NCBI GenBank assembly: GCA_041396125.1
Contig: JAWKZG010000001.1
Span: 186,001-250,000 of the forward strand
Source of the DNA: JAWKZG01 sp041396125
GTDB lineage: Bacteria > Pseudomonadota > Gammaproteobacteria > Competibacterales > Competibacteraceae
Length of the DNA stretch: 64,000 bases
Direction of reading: 5' to 3'
Position 1 is the first letter of the stretch. Each line of letters opens with the position of its first letter. Positions 43,661 to 53,169 of the stretch are shown piece after piece. Under the pieces are notes generated by a model. It was not told the DNA's origin. It made no database searches and saw only the letters and a list, made by a program, of their open reading frames with translations. The position numbers and the translations under genes were made by a program.

Positions 43661-44911
43661 ATGGACGAGAAACTTAAAACCGAAGCGCTGGCTTATCATG
43701 CCGGACCCACGCCCGGCAAAATTTCCATTGCACCGACCAAGCCGCTGACGACCCAGGCCGATCTGGTGCTGGCCTATTCGCCCGGTGTGGCAGCGGCCTG
43801 TCTGGCGATTGCCGCCGATGCCAGTCTGGCTAATCAATACACCTCGCGCGCTAATCTGGTCGGCGTCATCACCAACGGCACCGCCGTACTGGGGCTGGGC
43901 AATATCGGCCCGCTGGCGGCGAAACCGGTCATGGAAGGCAAGTCCTGTCTGTTCAAGCGCTTCGCCGATATCGATGTGTATGACATCGAATTGAACGCCC
44001 ACGATCCCGATAAACTGGTCGATATTATCGCCGCACTGGAGCCGACTCTGGGTGGCATCAATCTGGAAGATATCAAAGCGCCCGAGTGTTTTTACATTGA
44101 GCGCCAGTTGCGTGAACGGCTGCATATTCCGGTTTTTCATGACGATCAGCACGGCACGGCAATTATTTCGGCAGCGGCCATCCAGAACGGCTTGCACATC
44201 GTCGGCAAGGATATCAAACAGGTGCGGCTGGTCTGTTCGGGGGCCGGTGCGGCAGCTATCGCCTGTCTGGATTTACTGGTCGAGCTGGGGATGGATAAAA
44301 CGCAGATTTTTGTCTGTGACTCCAAAGGCGTTATCCATCAGGGCCGGGAAGAGGGCCTGGAAGCCAATAAAGCCCGCTATGCCCAGGCCACCGAGTTCCG
44401 CAGTCTGGCCGATGCGGTGGCCGGGGCAGATGTCTTTCTGGGCTGTTCGACCGCAGGTGTACTGACTGCCGAGATGCTGCAAACCATGGCGGACAAACCG
44501 CTGGTACTGGCGCTGGCCAACCCCGATCCGGAAATCCGCCCCGAGCTGGCCCATTCCGCGCGGCCTGATTGCATTATTGCTACCGGCCGCTCGGATTATC
44601 CGAACCAGGTCAATAATGTGCTGTGTTTTCCGTTTATTTTTCGCGGCGCGCTGGACGTCGGTGCAACCTGTATCAACGAACCGATGAAAATGGCCTGCGT
44701 GAATGCCCTGTCGGAACTGGCCATCAGCGGTGACGCCGACGCCGGTCTGCAGTTCGGGCCGGAGTATATTATTCCGCAGCCGTTTGATCGCCGTCTGCTG
44801 CCCAGAGTGGCCAGCGCCGTCGCCCAGGCGGCGATGGACTCCAGCGTAGCGACCCGCCCGATTGAGGATATGGCCGCATATCGCGAACGGTTGTCGCTGT
44901 TGCTGGGGTGA
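43661..44911 (+). CDS. Malic enzyme (oxaloacetate-decarboxylating), short form
   Basis: A 416-residue cytoplasmic enzyme that decarboxylates malate to pyruvate with NAD(P)+. The core runs LVLAYSPGVAAACLAI, PVFHDDQHGTAIISAAAIQN and VCSGAGAAAIACLDLL (coenzyme loop), then SNPDP-equivalent LALANPDPEIRPE and VNNVLCFPFIFRGALD. It lacks the phosphotransacetylase-like C-terminal domain of MaeB, so it is the short MaeA-like/MaeB-core form. It is the last gene of the dehydratase operon. Confidence 0.93.
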   Translation: MDEKLKTEALAYHAGPTPGKISIAPTKPLTTQADLVLAYSPGVAAACLAIAADASLANQYTSRANLVGVITNGTAVLGLGNIGPLAAKPVMEGKSCLFKRFADIDVYDIELNAHDPDKLVDIIAALEPTLGGINLEDIKAPECFYIERQLRERLHIPVFHDDQHGTAIISAAAIQNGLHIVGKDIKQVRLVCSGAGAAAIACLDLLVELGMDKTQIFVCDSKGVIHQGREEGLEANKARYAQATEFRSLADAVAGADVFLGCSTAGVLTAEMLQTMADKPLVLALANPDPEIRPELAHSARPDCIIATGRSDYPNQVNNVLCFPFIFRGALDVGATCINEPMKMACVNALSELAISGDADAGLQFGPEYIIPQPFDRRLLPRVASAVAQAAMDSSVATRPIEDMAAYRERLSLLLG

Positions 44912-44930
44912 CGTGACAACCAGGTAACAT

Positions 44931-44967
44931 GGCGCAAAATGACAGGCAACCAAACCGGTTTTGCGCC
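44931..44967. other. Inverted repeat upstream of the 17-codon frame
   Basis: A 9-bp perfect stem GGCGCAAAA/TTTTGCGCC with a 19-nt loop, in the gap after malic enzyme. No T-tract follows; GTATAACTT just downstream could be a -10 element. It may be an operator or an attenuator for the short frame that follows. Confidence 0.5.
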
Positions 44968-45006
44968 GTATAACTTAGCAGGCCCACAACAACAGAGGAG
45001 ACTGCC

Positions 45007-45060
45007 ATGAAAGTGCGTACTAACGTTCGCGCAGGTTACGGCGGCTGGGAACGCAAGTAA
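45007..45060 (+). CDS. 17-codon reading frame MKVRTNVRAGYGGWERK
   Basis: An ATG follows AGAGGAG with good spacing and opens a short frame ending TAA. A strong terminator hairpin begins 20 bp after the stop. Ribosome site, frame and terminator together suggest a small expressed peptide, perhaps a leader or precursor. The product is basic with a Gly-rich GYGGW core. I do not recognise it and it may be chance. Confidence 0.5.
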   Translation: MKVRTNVRAGYGGWERK

Positions 45061-45080
45061 TCTGCCTCAAGTAAACAAAG

Positions 45081-45100
45081 CCCCGCTACAGCGGGGTTTT
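45081..45100 (+). terminator. Rho-independent terminator after the 17-codon frame
   Basis: CCCCGC-TACA-GCGGGG followed by TTTT, with A-tract before it. It can also end the GlcG/HbpS gene on the minus strand. Confidence 0.88.
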
Positions 45101-45109
45101 GTATTTGGC

Positions 45110-45547
45110 TCAGCCTGCGGTTAGACCGGCCGCTTTAATCCCTTCCAGCGCGCAATGCTCGTCGTTGTCGGAATTATCACCGCTGATGCCGACGGCACCG
45201 ATGGTTTCGCCTTGCGCGTCATTGATCAGAACGCCGCCTGCGACCGGGATGCAGCGTCCGTCCGAGGTGGCTGCCAGCGCGTTCAGAAAAGCGGGGCGGT
45301 CGGTGTTATTGGCACCGATAGCACGGCTCGATAAACCCAGGCCCAATGCGCCCCAGGCTTTGCCGATGGCGATGTCAGTGCGCATGATGCCGCTGCCATC
45401 CTCACGTTTGAGTGCAATTAAATGACCACCGTTATCCAGCACAACAACGGTTAGCGGCATGAAGTTGTTGGCGCGGCCGGCGGCCAGCGCAGCGTCAATG
45501 ATAGTCGAGGCTTGGGCAAGGGAAAGAAGTGTTTTCAGGCGACTCAC
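45110..45547 (-). CDS. GlcG/HbpS-family heme-binding-like protein
   Basis: A 145-residue DUF336 protein of the GlcG/HbpS family. The typical LTVVVLDNGGHLIALKREDG and PVAGGVLINDAQGETIGAVG segments are present. I take the GTG at 45547 as the start, since GGAG lies 6 nt upstream and the family sequence begins there. Some members bind heme outside the cell, but no signal peptide is seen here. Its role, perhaps in glycolate or aromatic metabolism in other hosts, cannot be inferred from its neighbours. Confidence 0.85.
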   Translation of the reverse strand: MSRLKTLLSLAQASTIIDAALAAGRANNFMPLTVVVLDNGGHLIALKREDGSGIMRTDIAIGKAWGALGLGLSSRAIGANNTDRPAFLNALAATSDGRCIPVAGGVLINDAQGETIGAVGISGDNSDNDEHCALEGIKAAGLTAG

Positions 45548-45655
45548 TAGAAACTCCGGATCAGTGTCAAAGAGCGTTTGGATTCTAAGGATACGGCAGC
45601 CAATGAACAAGCGCTTTCCCAAGCACATTACATGCTGCCAAACCGAGAGCTGTTG

Positions 45656-46858
45656 TTAAACCGCTGTTTTATCCGACCACAGCAACACGATACCGCTGCC
45701 GCCTGTGGCAAGCGCCGCGATCAGCAGTGGTGTGCTGAAATCATCCGCCTGGCTGCCGAGCAGGTTAACCAGTAAGGGGCCGACGATCTGGCCCAGTGCG
45801 AATGCGGCGGTCATTGCCGCCATCAAGCTTTGCGCTTGCTGGGGTGGTGCGATGCGGCGGGCTTCCTGCATGCCGGTCAGAGTCGCGACCACGAACGTGC
45901 CGCCTACCCCGAGCGCAGATAATAAAATACCGCCCAGACCCGGCCACAGCACCGGAATTGACACGCCCAGCGCCATCACCAGATGGCTGACCGCCCAGAT
46001 GGTGCGATTGTGCACCCGTGCTGATAGCCAGCCCGCCAGCAGCGTGGAACTCAGTGCTGCCAGCCCGAACACCGGCCAGGCCCAGCCAAACAACAGCGGA
46101 TCGGGAATAAGCGTTTTTGCCATTGTGGGCAGAAATGTCGCCGGAATAATATAGCCAAAACCGAACAGGCCGTAGCAGATAATAGGCAGCAGAAAAAAAC
46201 GAAACGGCTGGTTGGCGGTTTCGCCCTGAGAACCGGATCTGGTGCTAGACCGGTGTGCAGTTTCGGCACGGCTCGTAACCGGCTGGGTGGCTGGAAAAAC
46301 CGGGCTGCGCTGGATCAGACCCAGTACTATCATGCAGCCGACAGCGAGCAGGCCCAGCGCAATCCAGGCCTGATCGGAAGACCAGGCAAAAATCAGAAAC
46401 AACAGACAAGCGATACCCGCCAGCGCAGTACCCAGACCGACACCGGCAAACATCAGTCCACCCAGGCGCAATTGACCTAGTTGGGCCAATATGGGCAGTA
46501 CCCAGGCCGAGGCGAATACCAGTGCCCAGGCGCTGGTGATACCGGCAATCGCGCGCAGCAGCAACCAGATCGCTGGCTGCTGCCAAAAGCCCATACCGAT
46601 GGTGGTCAGTGCGATAGCCGTCAAGGCAATCACAATCATCAGGCGGGGGGAATAGCGTAGCCAGACCGCTGATAAAGCGCCCAGAAAATAGCCGATATAG
46701 TTGGCCGAGGCCAGCCAGGCGGCAGTGCTGATCGAGAGCGCGTAATCCTGCTGCATCATCGGCAGCACCGGTGTAAACGCAAAGCGTCCGATACCGATAG
46801 CGACAGCCAGCACCAGCATGCCAGCGAGAGCGGGTAGTAATCCGGCCGGACGGGACAT
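45656..46858 (-). CDS. MFS transporter, YbfB/YjiJ family
   Basis: A 400-residue, twelve-spanning inner-membrane carrier of the major facilitator superfamily. The N-terminal IGIGRFAFTPVLPMMQQDY segment is the hallmark of the YbfB/YjiJ group. The ATG at 46858 follows GAGG at 6-nt spacing; the longer upstream frame adds 56 residues with no membrane character. Substrate unknown. It is a single gene, just after the GlcG/HbpS-like gene on the opposite side of a 108-bp gap. Confidence 0.88.
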   Translation of the reverse strand: MSRPAGLLPALAGMLVLAVAIGIGRFAFTPVLPMMQQDYALSISTAAWLASANYIGYFLGALSAVWLRYSPRLMIVIALTAIALTTIGMGFWQQPAIWLLLRAIAGITSAWALVFASAWVLPILAQLGQLRLGGLMFAGVGLGTALAGIACLLFLIFAWSSDQAWIALGLLAVGCMIVLGLIQRSPVFPATQPVTSRAETAHRSSTRSGSQGETANQPFRFFLLPIICYGLFGFGYIIPATFLPTMAKTLIPDPLLFGWAWPVFGLAALSSTLLAGWLSARVHNRTIWAVSHLVMALGVSIPVLWPGLGGILLSALGVGGTFVVATLTGMQEARRIAPPQQAQSLMAAMTAAFALGQIVGPLLVNLLGSQADDFSTPLLIAALATGGSGIVLLWSDKTAV

Positions 46859-47081
46859 CAAAAACCTCGGCAAGCGGGTGGATAAAGCGGCCATCGTAGG
46901 GGGGATTGGCGACGCTGTAAATTGGTGTCTGGGAGATTGCTGTGGTGCGGAGCAGGCCGGTGCCGGAGCTGTCCAGCGCGGGATGTGGTCAGTGCTTAGT
47001 GTCTGCGAATTCTCAGTTTGCGCCAAGTCGCACTAAAAGAGTGCGAACAGAACGCTGGCTGTGCGGCAGAAACAGCGCAGT

Positions 47082-47321
47082 TTAGAGCCGGCGGACCAGT
47101 CTGACCCCATTATAGTCAATCTGACCGACCGGTTCGAAGCGATGATACAACTGCTGCAGACTGTTTTCCAGGTACAGGTATTCCGCGTCTTTTAACACGA
47201 ACCGGGTCAATTGCTTACCATGTGCCGCGACCTGAGTGATGAAGGTATCCACGCTGGCCAGCATGGCCTGTACTTGCGGTGGTAAACGCTGAATTTCTTG
47301 CATCGATATCTGGTAGTTCAT
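47082..47321 (-). CDS. Small conserved-looking protein, unknown function
   Basis: A 79-residue cytoplasmic protein, predicted helical. The ATG at 47321 follows GAGG with 8-nt spacing. The sequence, rich in Gln and hydrophobic residues (QRLPPQVQAMLASVDTF, then YLYLENSLQQLYHRF), does not match a family I recognise. No neighbour suggests a role. Confidence 0.55.
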   Translation of the reverse strand: MNYQISMQEIQRLPPQVQAMLASVDTFITQVAAHGKQLTRFVLKDAEYLYLENSLQQLYHRFEPVGQIDYNGVRLVRRL

Positions 47322-47485
47322 AGTGAGTCCCTCGGTTGGTGCTATCACAAGCAGTATAAAGCATTTTTAGTGCCATATTTGTTATAACTAACTGCTGTGA
47401 TAGCCCAGACCGTGGAACCCGGCTGAACGGTATCCCCAAACCGATCAGGTTTAAATCCGGCCAGTATTTAAATCCGGGTTAAGGT

Positions 47486-47887
47486 TCAAATTTTCCGGCC
47501 GGCAGTTTCAATCAATTCGATTTTATAGCCATCGGGATCTTCGACAAATGCGATGATCGTGTCACCGCCTTTTACGGGCCCCGCTTCACGGGTGATATTG
47601 CCGCCAGCAGCACGAATTTTCTCACAGGTCGCGGCCACGTCATCCACGCCCAGCGCGATATGGCCATACGCTGTGCCAAGCTCATAGTGCGACTGACCGT
47701 GGTTATAGGTCAGTTCTATTTCAGCTTCGCCGTTTTTATTGCCGCCGTTAAAACCGACAAACGCCAGGGAATATTTCTGTTCCGGGCGCTCTGTGGTGCG
47801 TAATAAATCCATACCTATGATGTTGGTGTAAAAGTCTACCGAGCGCTGCAGATCACCAACGCGCAACATGGTGTGTAATAAGTTCAT
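47486..47887 (-). CDS. gloA: Lactoylglutathione lyase, short (Ni-type-like) form
   Basis: A 133-residue glyoxalase I, converting the methylglyoxal-glutathione adduct to lactoylglutathione. The metal ligands His5, Glu56, His75 and Glu123 fit the E. coli-type enzyme: MNLLHTML, EIELTYNHG, YGHIALGV and YKIELIE. The short length is that of the Ni/Co-activated class. The ATG at 47887 follows AGAGG. A second, longer glyoxalase I of the Zn class lies about 190 bp upstream on the same strand. Confidence 0.93.
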   Translation of the reverse strand: MNLLHTMLRVGDLQRSVDFYTNIIGMDLLRTTERPEQKYSLAFVGFNGGNKNGEAEIELTYNHGQSHYELGTAYGHIALGVDDVAATCEKIRAAGGNITREAGPVKGGDTIIAFVEDPDGYKIELIETAGRKI

Positions 47888-48074
47888 GTTCTGCCTCTTT
47901 TGTGGATAAGTTTTTGAAAACTGAATTGTTGTTAGCTGACACACTAGGAAGTGACAGACTGTAACAGCCTGCCCGAACACTTTACCAGTCAGTCCGGCTT
48001 CGTTCCAGTTGTTGCCCGGAATCGGCAGATAGGGGGGGCCACCGTCACCAGGACGATGGCGCGGGTGAGTTTAT

Positions 48075-48611
48075 TTACTGGCCAAGGGCCGTCAGCAGAT
48101 TGGCCTGAACGATTTCTATCCAGTAACCATCGGCGTCCTTGATAAAGGCGACATCTTTCATTTTGCCCTGATCGGGTTTTTTGACGAAGCTGACGCCGAG
48201 TTCTTCAAAGCGCTGGCAGGCTTTGGCCAGATCGGGCACGGAAAAACAGATATGACCGAAGCCCTGGGGTTCAGCATTACCGTCATGATAGTGAAAATCG
48301 GCCTGCGTTTCGCTGCCCCAGTTATGGGTCAGTTCCAGCACCGACTGGCGACCGAAGGTGTACTGGGTACGCTGGCCGATGTCTTCCGGCACGACATCGT
48401 CTGCTGTCAGCATGGCCAGAAAGTACAGCGAGAACTGCATTTCCGGGAAGTCCAGCTTGCGCAGCAGTCGCATGCCCATCACACGGGTGTAGAAATCCAG
48501 TGCTATGGCCGGATCTTTAACTCGCAGCATCGTATGGTTGAAGACATAGCCTTGCGTTTGCGGATCGGGTTGCTGGTAGACGCCGGGCTGATTTTCGCCG
48601 TTAAATGACAT
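48075..48611 (-). CDS. Lactoylglutathione lyase, long (Zn-type-like) form
   Basis: A 178-residue glyoxalase I with the two extra segments (an N-terminal extension and a loop holding LAMLTADDVVPEDIGQRTQY) typical of the eukaryotic-like, Zn-activated class found also in Pseudomonas. The metal-ligand regions are HTMLRVKDP, VLELTHNWG, FGHICFSV and YWIEIVQ. A perfect -10 (TATAAT on the minus strand, 48699-48694) lies about 85 bp upstream. With the short gloA downstream, the cell has both classes side by side. Confidence 0.93.
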   Translation of the reverse strand: MSFNGENQPGVYQQPDPQTQGYVFNHTMLRVKDPAIALDFYTRVMGMRLLRKLDFPEMQFSLYFLAMLTADDVVPEDIGQRTQYTFGRQSVLELTHNWGSETQADFHYHDGNAEPQGFGHICFSVPDLAKACQRFEELGVSFVKKPDQGKMKDVAFIKDADGYWIEIVQANLLTALGQ

Positions 48612-48964
48612 GATGATACCTCTCTGATTTAATTGGGATTTGCTTGGTGCGACCTGTTTGTACGGGGCGCCGGATTGCTAGGTGGATGCGGCTATTATAC
48701 CTGTTGACTGGTTCGAAACGCGGGTTTGCACCAAGTTCTGAAACGGTCGCGCTGCCGGTCTGTTGCGACTGATCCGGACGGGAGCATACCGCTGTGCCAG
48801 TCTGGCGACAGAGTGAAAAAAGCGAGGAAGGGACGGGAGCTTGCTGAGAGCCTGACAGCGGTTATGCAAACCGCTGTGGTTTAGGTGGTCCGCTGAGAGG
48901 GGACGATTTTCCGGTTAGTCGCAGGGCCTGCCACGCAAGTATCAGGCCCCACGGATCAGCATGC
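48612..48964 (-). other. Intergenic region upstream of the Zn-type glyoxalase
   Basis: A 353-bp gap holding a TATAAT -10 candidate (48699-48694, minus strand) for the glyoxalase gene. No reading frame with a ribosome site, terminator with a T-tract, or RNA gene is visible to me. Confidence 0.6.
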
Positions 48965-51852
48965 TTACTCTGTCGGCCCGCTTGCGGGTGCTTCTGTGGG
49001 TGCTTCTGCGGGTACTGTCGGCTCAGGCGTTGCAGTCACCGCTGCTGTGCTGGTCGTCCCTGCGGTTGCCAGCAGGGCTTTTTCAGTAAATACCCGAAAG
49101 CCCAGTTCGGGCCGGTAGCCGTGAATCTCGCGGGTATCCAGTGCTTGCATGAAAGCCATGATTTCCTCGCTGATGACCTGTCCCGGCACCAGTACCGGAA
49201 AGCCCGGCGGATAGGGAATGACAAACATGGCCGAGACCACTTCACGACCGTTGGCGATCACCCGCGCAGTCCATTCAGCTTGATGTACTCGCAGTTTTCA
49301 TCTTTATAGGACATGAAAAATGCCCGCCGCAAATCACCGTCGCGGGTGGCCCTGTCGCGATTGGGTCGAAAGGCATCATGAAAGCGGCTGAAGTCCGGTA
49401 ACGGCGGATTTTCGAAGGTCAGTTCCTTGACCCGCTGGGTATGCAGCCGTTTTTCCAGCGGACTCATGTCTTCCGATTTTTCCTCAAGCTCATGGGCGAT
49501 CTTGACCAGAATTTCGATTAAATACGCCACCGAGCTGCGGGTGGTGCCGATGTTGGTCATGAACAGAACGGTATTACGGGTGGTTTTGTTAATCTGGATA
49601 CCGTACTTGTCCATCAGATATTCATGCTTGAAGGTATCGCCATCGATGCCGGTCAGGCCGATGTACAGGTTCAGGTGACTGGGTTCCAGTACGAATTCGT
49701 CCTGCCGCCAGGCCTGTTCCATGCGGGCCCAGCCTTTCTCGGTATCGTAATAAAACTCGATGCCGGACGGGCGGTACTCGGACGGGATTAATTCGCCAGC
49801 CGTAATAAAGCGGAAATACTTTCTGAGCAGTGGGTGATCGCTGACCGATTCGCGCAGGGCCATGGCCAGATCGGTCTGGCGTTGCACGAATTCGAAGCCT
49901 TCCAGTTCCATCTGGCGGCGACCGACGTCCATCGATGCCAGAATCTGATAATTGGGCGAGGTCGAAGTGTGGGTCATATAAGCCTCGTGAAAGGCGTCCT
50001 CGACCTTATGTTTGAAGTCCTGGTCGTACACATGAATCATGGAGCCCTGACGTAATGCAGTCAGGCGCTTGTGCGTTGAATGAGTCGCGTACACCCGCAC
50101 TCTGGCTTTATCAGGATCAGCCAGTAGCCGGGTGTTGAGCCAGCTGGCATCGTCGTTCGGATCGAGTTTGTCGAACTCTTCCCGGAAGCGGGCGTACCGT
50201 TGGCGGTAAGCCTCGCTGCGGTAGCGTTCGCGCAGGCGCGCCGCCGTGGCAATACCGGTACGACGCCGATAGGTCGGGTGGAAGTAGGCAAACGCAAACC
50301 AGGCTTCGTCCCAAAGGAAAATCAGATCCGGCTTGATGGCCAGACATTCTTCCATTACCCGCTCTACATCATAGGTTACACCGTCGAAAGTGCAGTTGGT
50401 GAGCGTGATCATTTTCACCTGGTCCAGGATGCCGGCGCGGCGGTAGTTCAGCAGTTGCTCCTTGATGTGCCGTAAGGGCACTGCGCCGTACATGGTGTAC
50501 TCCTCGATCGGATAGGAATCCAGATAATTGACGTAAGCGCCGGCCAGCACCACCCCATAGTGGTGGGACTTATGGCAGTTGCGGTCCACCAGCACGATAT
50601 CACCGGGTTCCATCAGAGCCTGCACTACGATTTTGTTGCCGGTCGAGGTGCCGTTGGTCACGAAATAGGTTTGCTTGGCGCCAAAGGCGCGGGCCGCCAG
50701 CTCTTGCGCTTCCTTGATGGGGCCAGTGGGTTCCAGCAGCGAATCCAGCCCGCCCGAGGTGGCCGAGGTCTCGGCCATAAAGATATTCGGGCCGTAAAAC
50801 TGCAGCATGTCCTGAATCCAGTTGGATTTGATGATGGACTTGGCCCGTGAGATCGGCAGGGCGTGAAACACCCCGGTAGGCTGTTTGCTGTATTCCTTGA
50901 GCGCTGTGAAAAAAGGTGTCCGGTAACGTGCTTTGACACCGCGCAGGATGCTCAGATCCAGTTCGGTATAGTCTTCCTCGCGGTAGAACACCCGTTTGAA
51001 TTGTTTGCTGAGTTTGCCGGCGATTTCTTCGACCGCCATATCGGTGACCAGGTACAGATCCAGCTCCGGGCGCAATTCGGCAATTTTCGCACCCAGCAGC
51101 GGACCGTAATCGTTTTCCTGCAGTTGCTCAATCTGGCCGGTGCTGTCGCCGTCGTTTCGGAAATCCTGCAGTAACTGGCGCAGGATATCGAGCTGATGGT
51201 CGGATTTGAACGGAAAGTCGTAGCGAATCACGCAGGCCTGGATATTAAAATTGAAAAGTACCGCGATCAGCGCATCCTCGAAACTGGGCACGACCACGAT
51301 TTCATAAACAAAGGGGTCATCCGGACGGCGCAGCCGACGCATATTGGCGCGCAGTGATTCTTCCTCGCGCGGGGAGATGGTATCCACCACCAGGACTTCG
51401 AAGTAGGGACGGTTAAGATAGGCGCGGCGCTGGCGCTCTTCGTGGATATCGGAGAACTCTTCGCCTTCCTCCGCGCTGCTTTGTTCGTCTTCCACCTGTA
51501 AATTGATGGGGCGGTGGCGATAGGACAGACTTGCCAGTGCCCGACTCACACGTGCTACCGCCCGACTGAGCTTGCCATAGTCGCCGTTGTCGAATAAATC
51601 ATCCAGGTATTCGAAGTCCTGTCGGCTGGGAAAAGCCCAGTAGCTGTCGATAGGCCTCAGTAGGGCCAGATCAGTGACAACCTGTTGCTGGATTTTTTTG
51701 TATTCCCGGCCTTCGAGCACAGCTTCGGCAAGCTGACTGGTGTTCTTTTTAAGTCGACCCCAGCCGTCGGTGCGGACTTGCATCACGCTGTGATAAGCGT
51801 TGAGAGAAATGCCGTTAGTGGCCTTTTTACTGCGGCGTGCACGTTGTGTCAC
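48965..51852 (-). CDS. Orn/Lys/Arg decarboxylase family protein, one frameshift
   Basis: A PLP-dependent basic amino acid decarboxylase, about 960 residues if joined. The PLP-lysine segment reads ATHSTHKRLTALRQGSMIHV. The N-terminal wing domain (to about 330) and the large domain (GGLDSLLEPTGPIKEAQ, WDEAWFAF) are intact. The frame breaks at the CCC run 49261-49263: one more base lets NGLR continue into VIANGREVVSAMFVIPYPPG, the C-terminal domain. The tail has an Ala/Pro/Thr-rich repeat (PTEAPASGPTE). Start is a GTG at 51852 after GGGGG; ATG 51783 is the alternative. Substrate could be arginine, lysine or ornithine. Confidence 0.85.
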
Positions 51853-52012
51853 TGAACTGTCCCCCAAGCGTTGATGTCGTTGTCTGTGTTTAATATTTCG
51901 ATACTTAGTATAACAGGCAATTTGTTTGGCAGTTCCCGCCTCCGCGGCTGCTGGCTGTTGCTGGCGTAATCCGCTAGGGTAGTCATTATTCTGCATTTAT
52001 GAGGGCGCAAAA

Positions 52013-52630
52013 ATGAGTTTACCTCCTTGGCTAATCTGGGCGCGCGAGCTGCAGGCCATGAGCCAGACTGGTTTACATTTCAGTCAAAGCGATTACGATT
52101 CGCAGCGTTACCGACGTCTGGCCGAGATCGCCGCTGACATGGTCGCCCGGCACACGACGCTGACCAGTGACAGCGTATTGGAAAACTTTCTCGTCCAGCC
52201 CGGCTATGCTACCGCTAAAATTGATGTGCGTGGCGCAGTGGTGCGAGATGGCAGAATTTTGCTGGTGCAGGAGAGCGCCGATGGACAGTGGGCGATGCCC
52301 GGTGGCTGGGCGGATGTCGGCGATGCACCTGCCGCCATGGTGGCGCGCGAAGTCAAAGAAGAATCCGGCTTTGATGTCGTTGTCAAAAAGGTTATTGCGC
52401 TGCTGGATGCCAACCGGCAGCCACCACTGCATTTTCATCATGCGTACAAAGCGATATTTTTATGCGAGATAAGCGGCGGTGCGGCACGTCCCAGCGAGGA
52501 AACCCTGGCGGTGGATTTTTTCGATTTCGACGCGCTGCCGCCATTATCGCCGTTTCGTACCACCGCACAGCACCTGCAGGAAGTCCGCGCTCATCTGGCT
52601 GACCCTTTGCGGCCGGCGGCATTTGATTAA
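52013..52630 (+). CDS. NUDIX hydrolase with N-terminal helical domain
   Basis: A 205-residue protein. Residues 1-65 are a helical NUDIX N-terminal domain (LPPWLIWARELQAMSQTGLH). A NUDIX box follows near residues 102-124: GWADVGDAPAAMVAREVKEESG, with the REVKEESG core intact. It should hydrolyse a nucleoside diphosphate-linked compound such as ADP-ribose or a nucleotide sugar. It lies divergent to the decarboxylase gene and 71 bp before the Bcp gene. Confidence 0.9.
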   Translation: MSLPPWLIWARELQAMSQTGLHFSQSDYDSQRYRRLAEIAADMVARHTTLTSDSVLENFLVQPGYATAKIDVRGAVVRDGRILLVQESADGQWAMPGGWADVGDAPAAMVAREVKEESGFDVVVKKVIALLDANRQPPLHFHHAYKAIFLCEISGGAARPSEETLAVDFFDFDALPPLSPFRTTAQHLQEVRAHLADPLRPAAFD

Positions 52631-52701
52631 AATCCGCGGGTCAAAACCCGTTTTATACTTTTCGCTTTTGTTGTCACTGGTAACTATTGAGAGGAGCTAC
52701 T

Positions 52702-53169
52702 ATGCCTATCGAAGAAGGAAAAGCCGCCCCGGCATTTACCTTGCCGGACACGGACGGTAATAACGTCGCGCTGGAGGATTTTAAAGGCAAACACGTTATC
52801 GTGTATTTCTATCCTAAAGACGATACTCCGGGCTGTACCAAAGAGGCCTGCGGATTCCGTGATCTGTGGAGTGATATTCAGGCGCTCGGTGCTGTCGTGC
52901 TGGGTGTTTCGCCGGATGATGGCGCTTCGCACCGGAAGTTCGTCGATAAATTCAAGCTGCCGTTTACGCTGTTGAGCGACCCCGACAAGTCAATGATGAC
53001 GGCGTATGGTGCCTGGGGTGAGAAAAACATGTACGGCAAAATCACCTCCGGCGTAATCCGCTCCACGGTCTGGATCGGCCCCGATGGCACGGTTAAAAAA
53101 CACTGGAAGCGCGTACCTAAAGCCGAAGCCCATCCGGCCAAAGTGTTAGAGGCGCTGCAAAAGGCTTGA
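52702..53169 (+). CDS. bcp: Bcp-type thiol peroxidase (peroxiredoxin Q)
   Basis: A 155-residue thiol peroxidase of the Bcp/PrxQ family. The peroxidatic and resolving cysteines are five residues apart in YPKDDTPGCTKEACGFRD (C45 and C50). The ATG at 52702 follows GAGGAG with 5-nt spacing. It detoxifies hydroperoxides with thioredoxin as reductant. Its stop overlaps the TTG start of the YicG-like gene. Confidence 0.94.
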   Translation: MPIEEGKAAPAFTLPDTDGNNVALEDFKGKHVIVYFYPKDDTPGCTKEACGFRDLWSDIQALGAVVLGVSPDDGASHRKFVDKFKLPFTLLSDPDKSMMTAYGAWGEKNMYGKITSGVIRSTVWIGPDGTVKKHWKRVPKAEAHPAKVLEALQKA

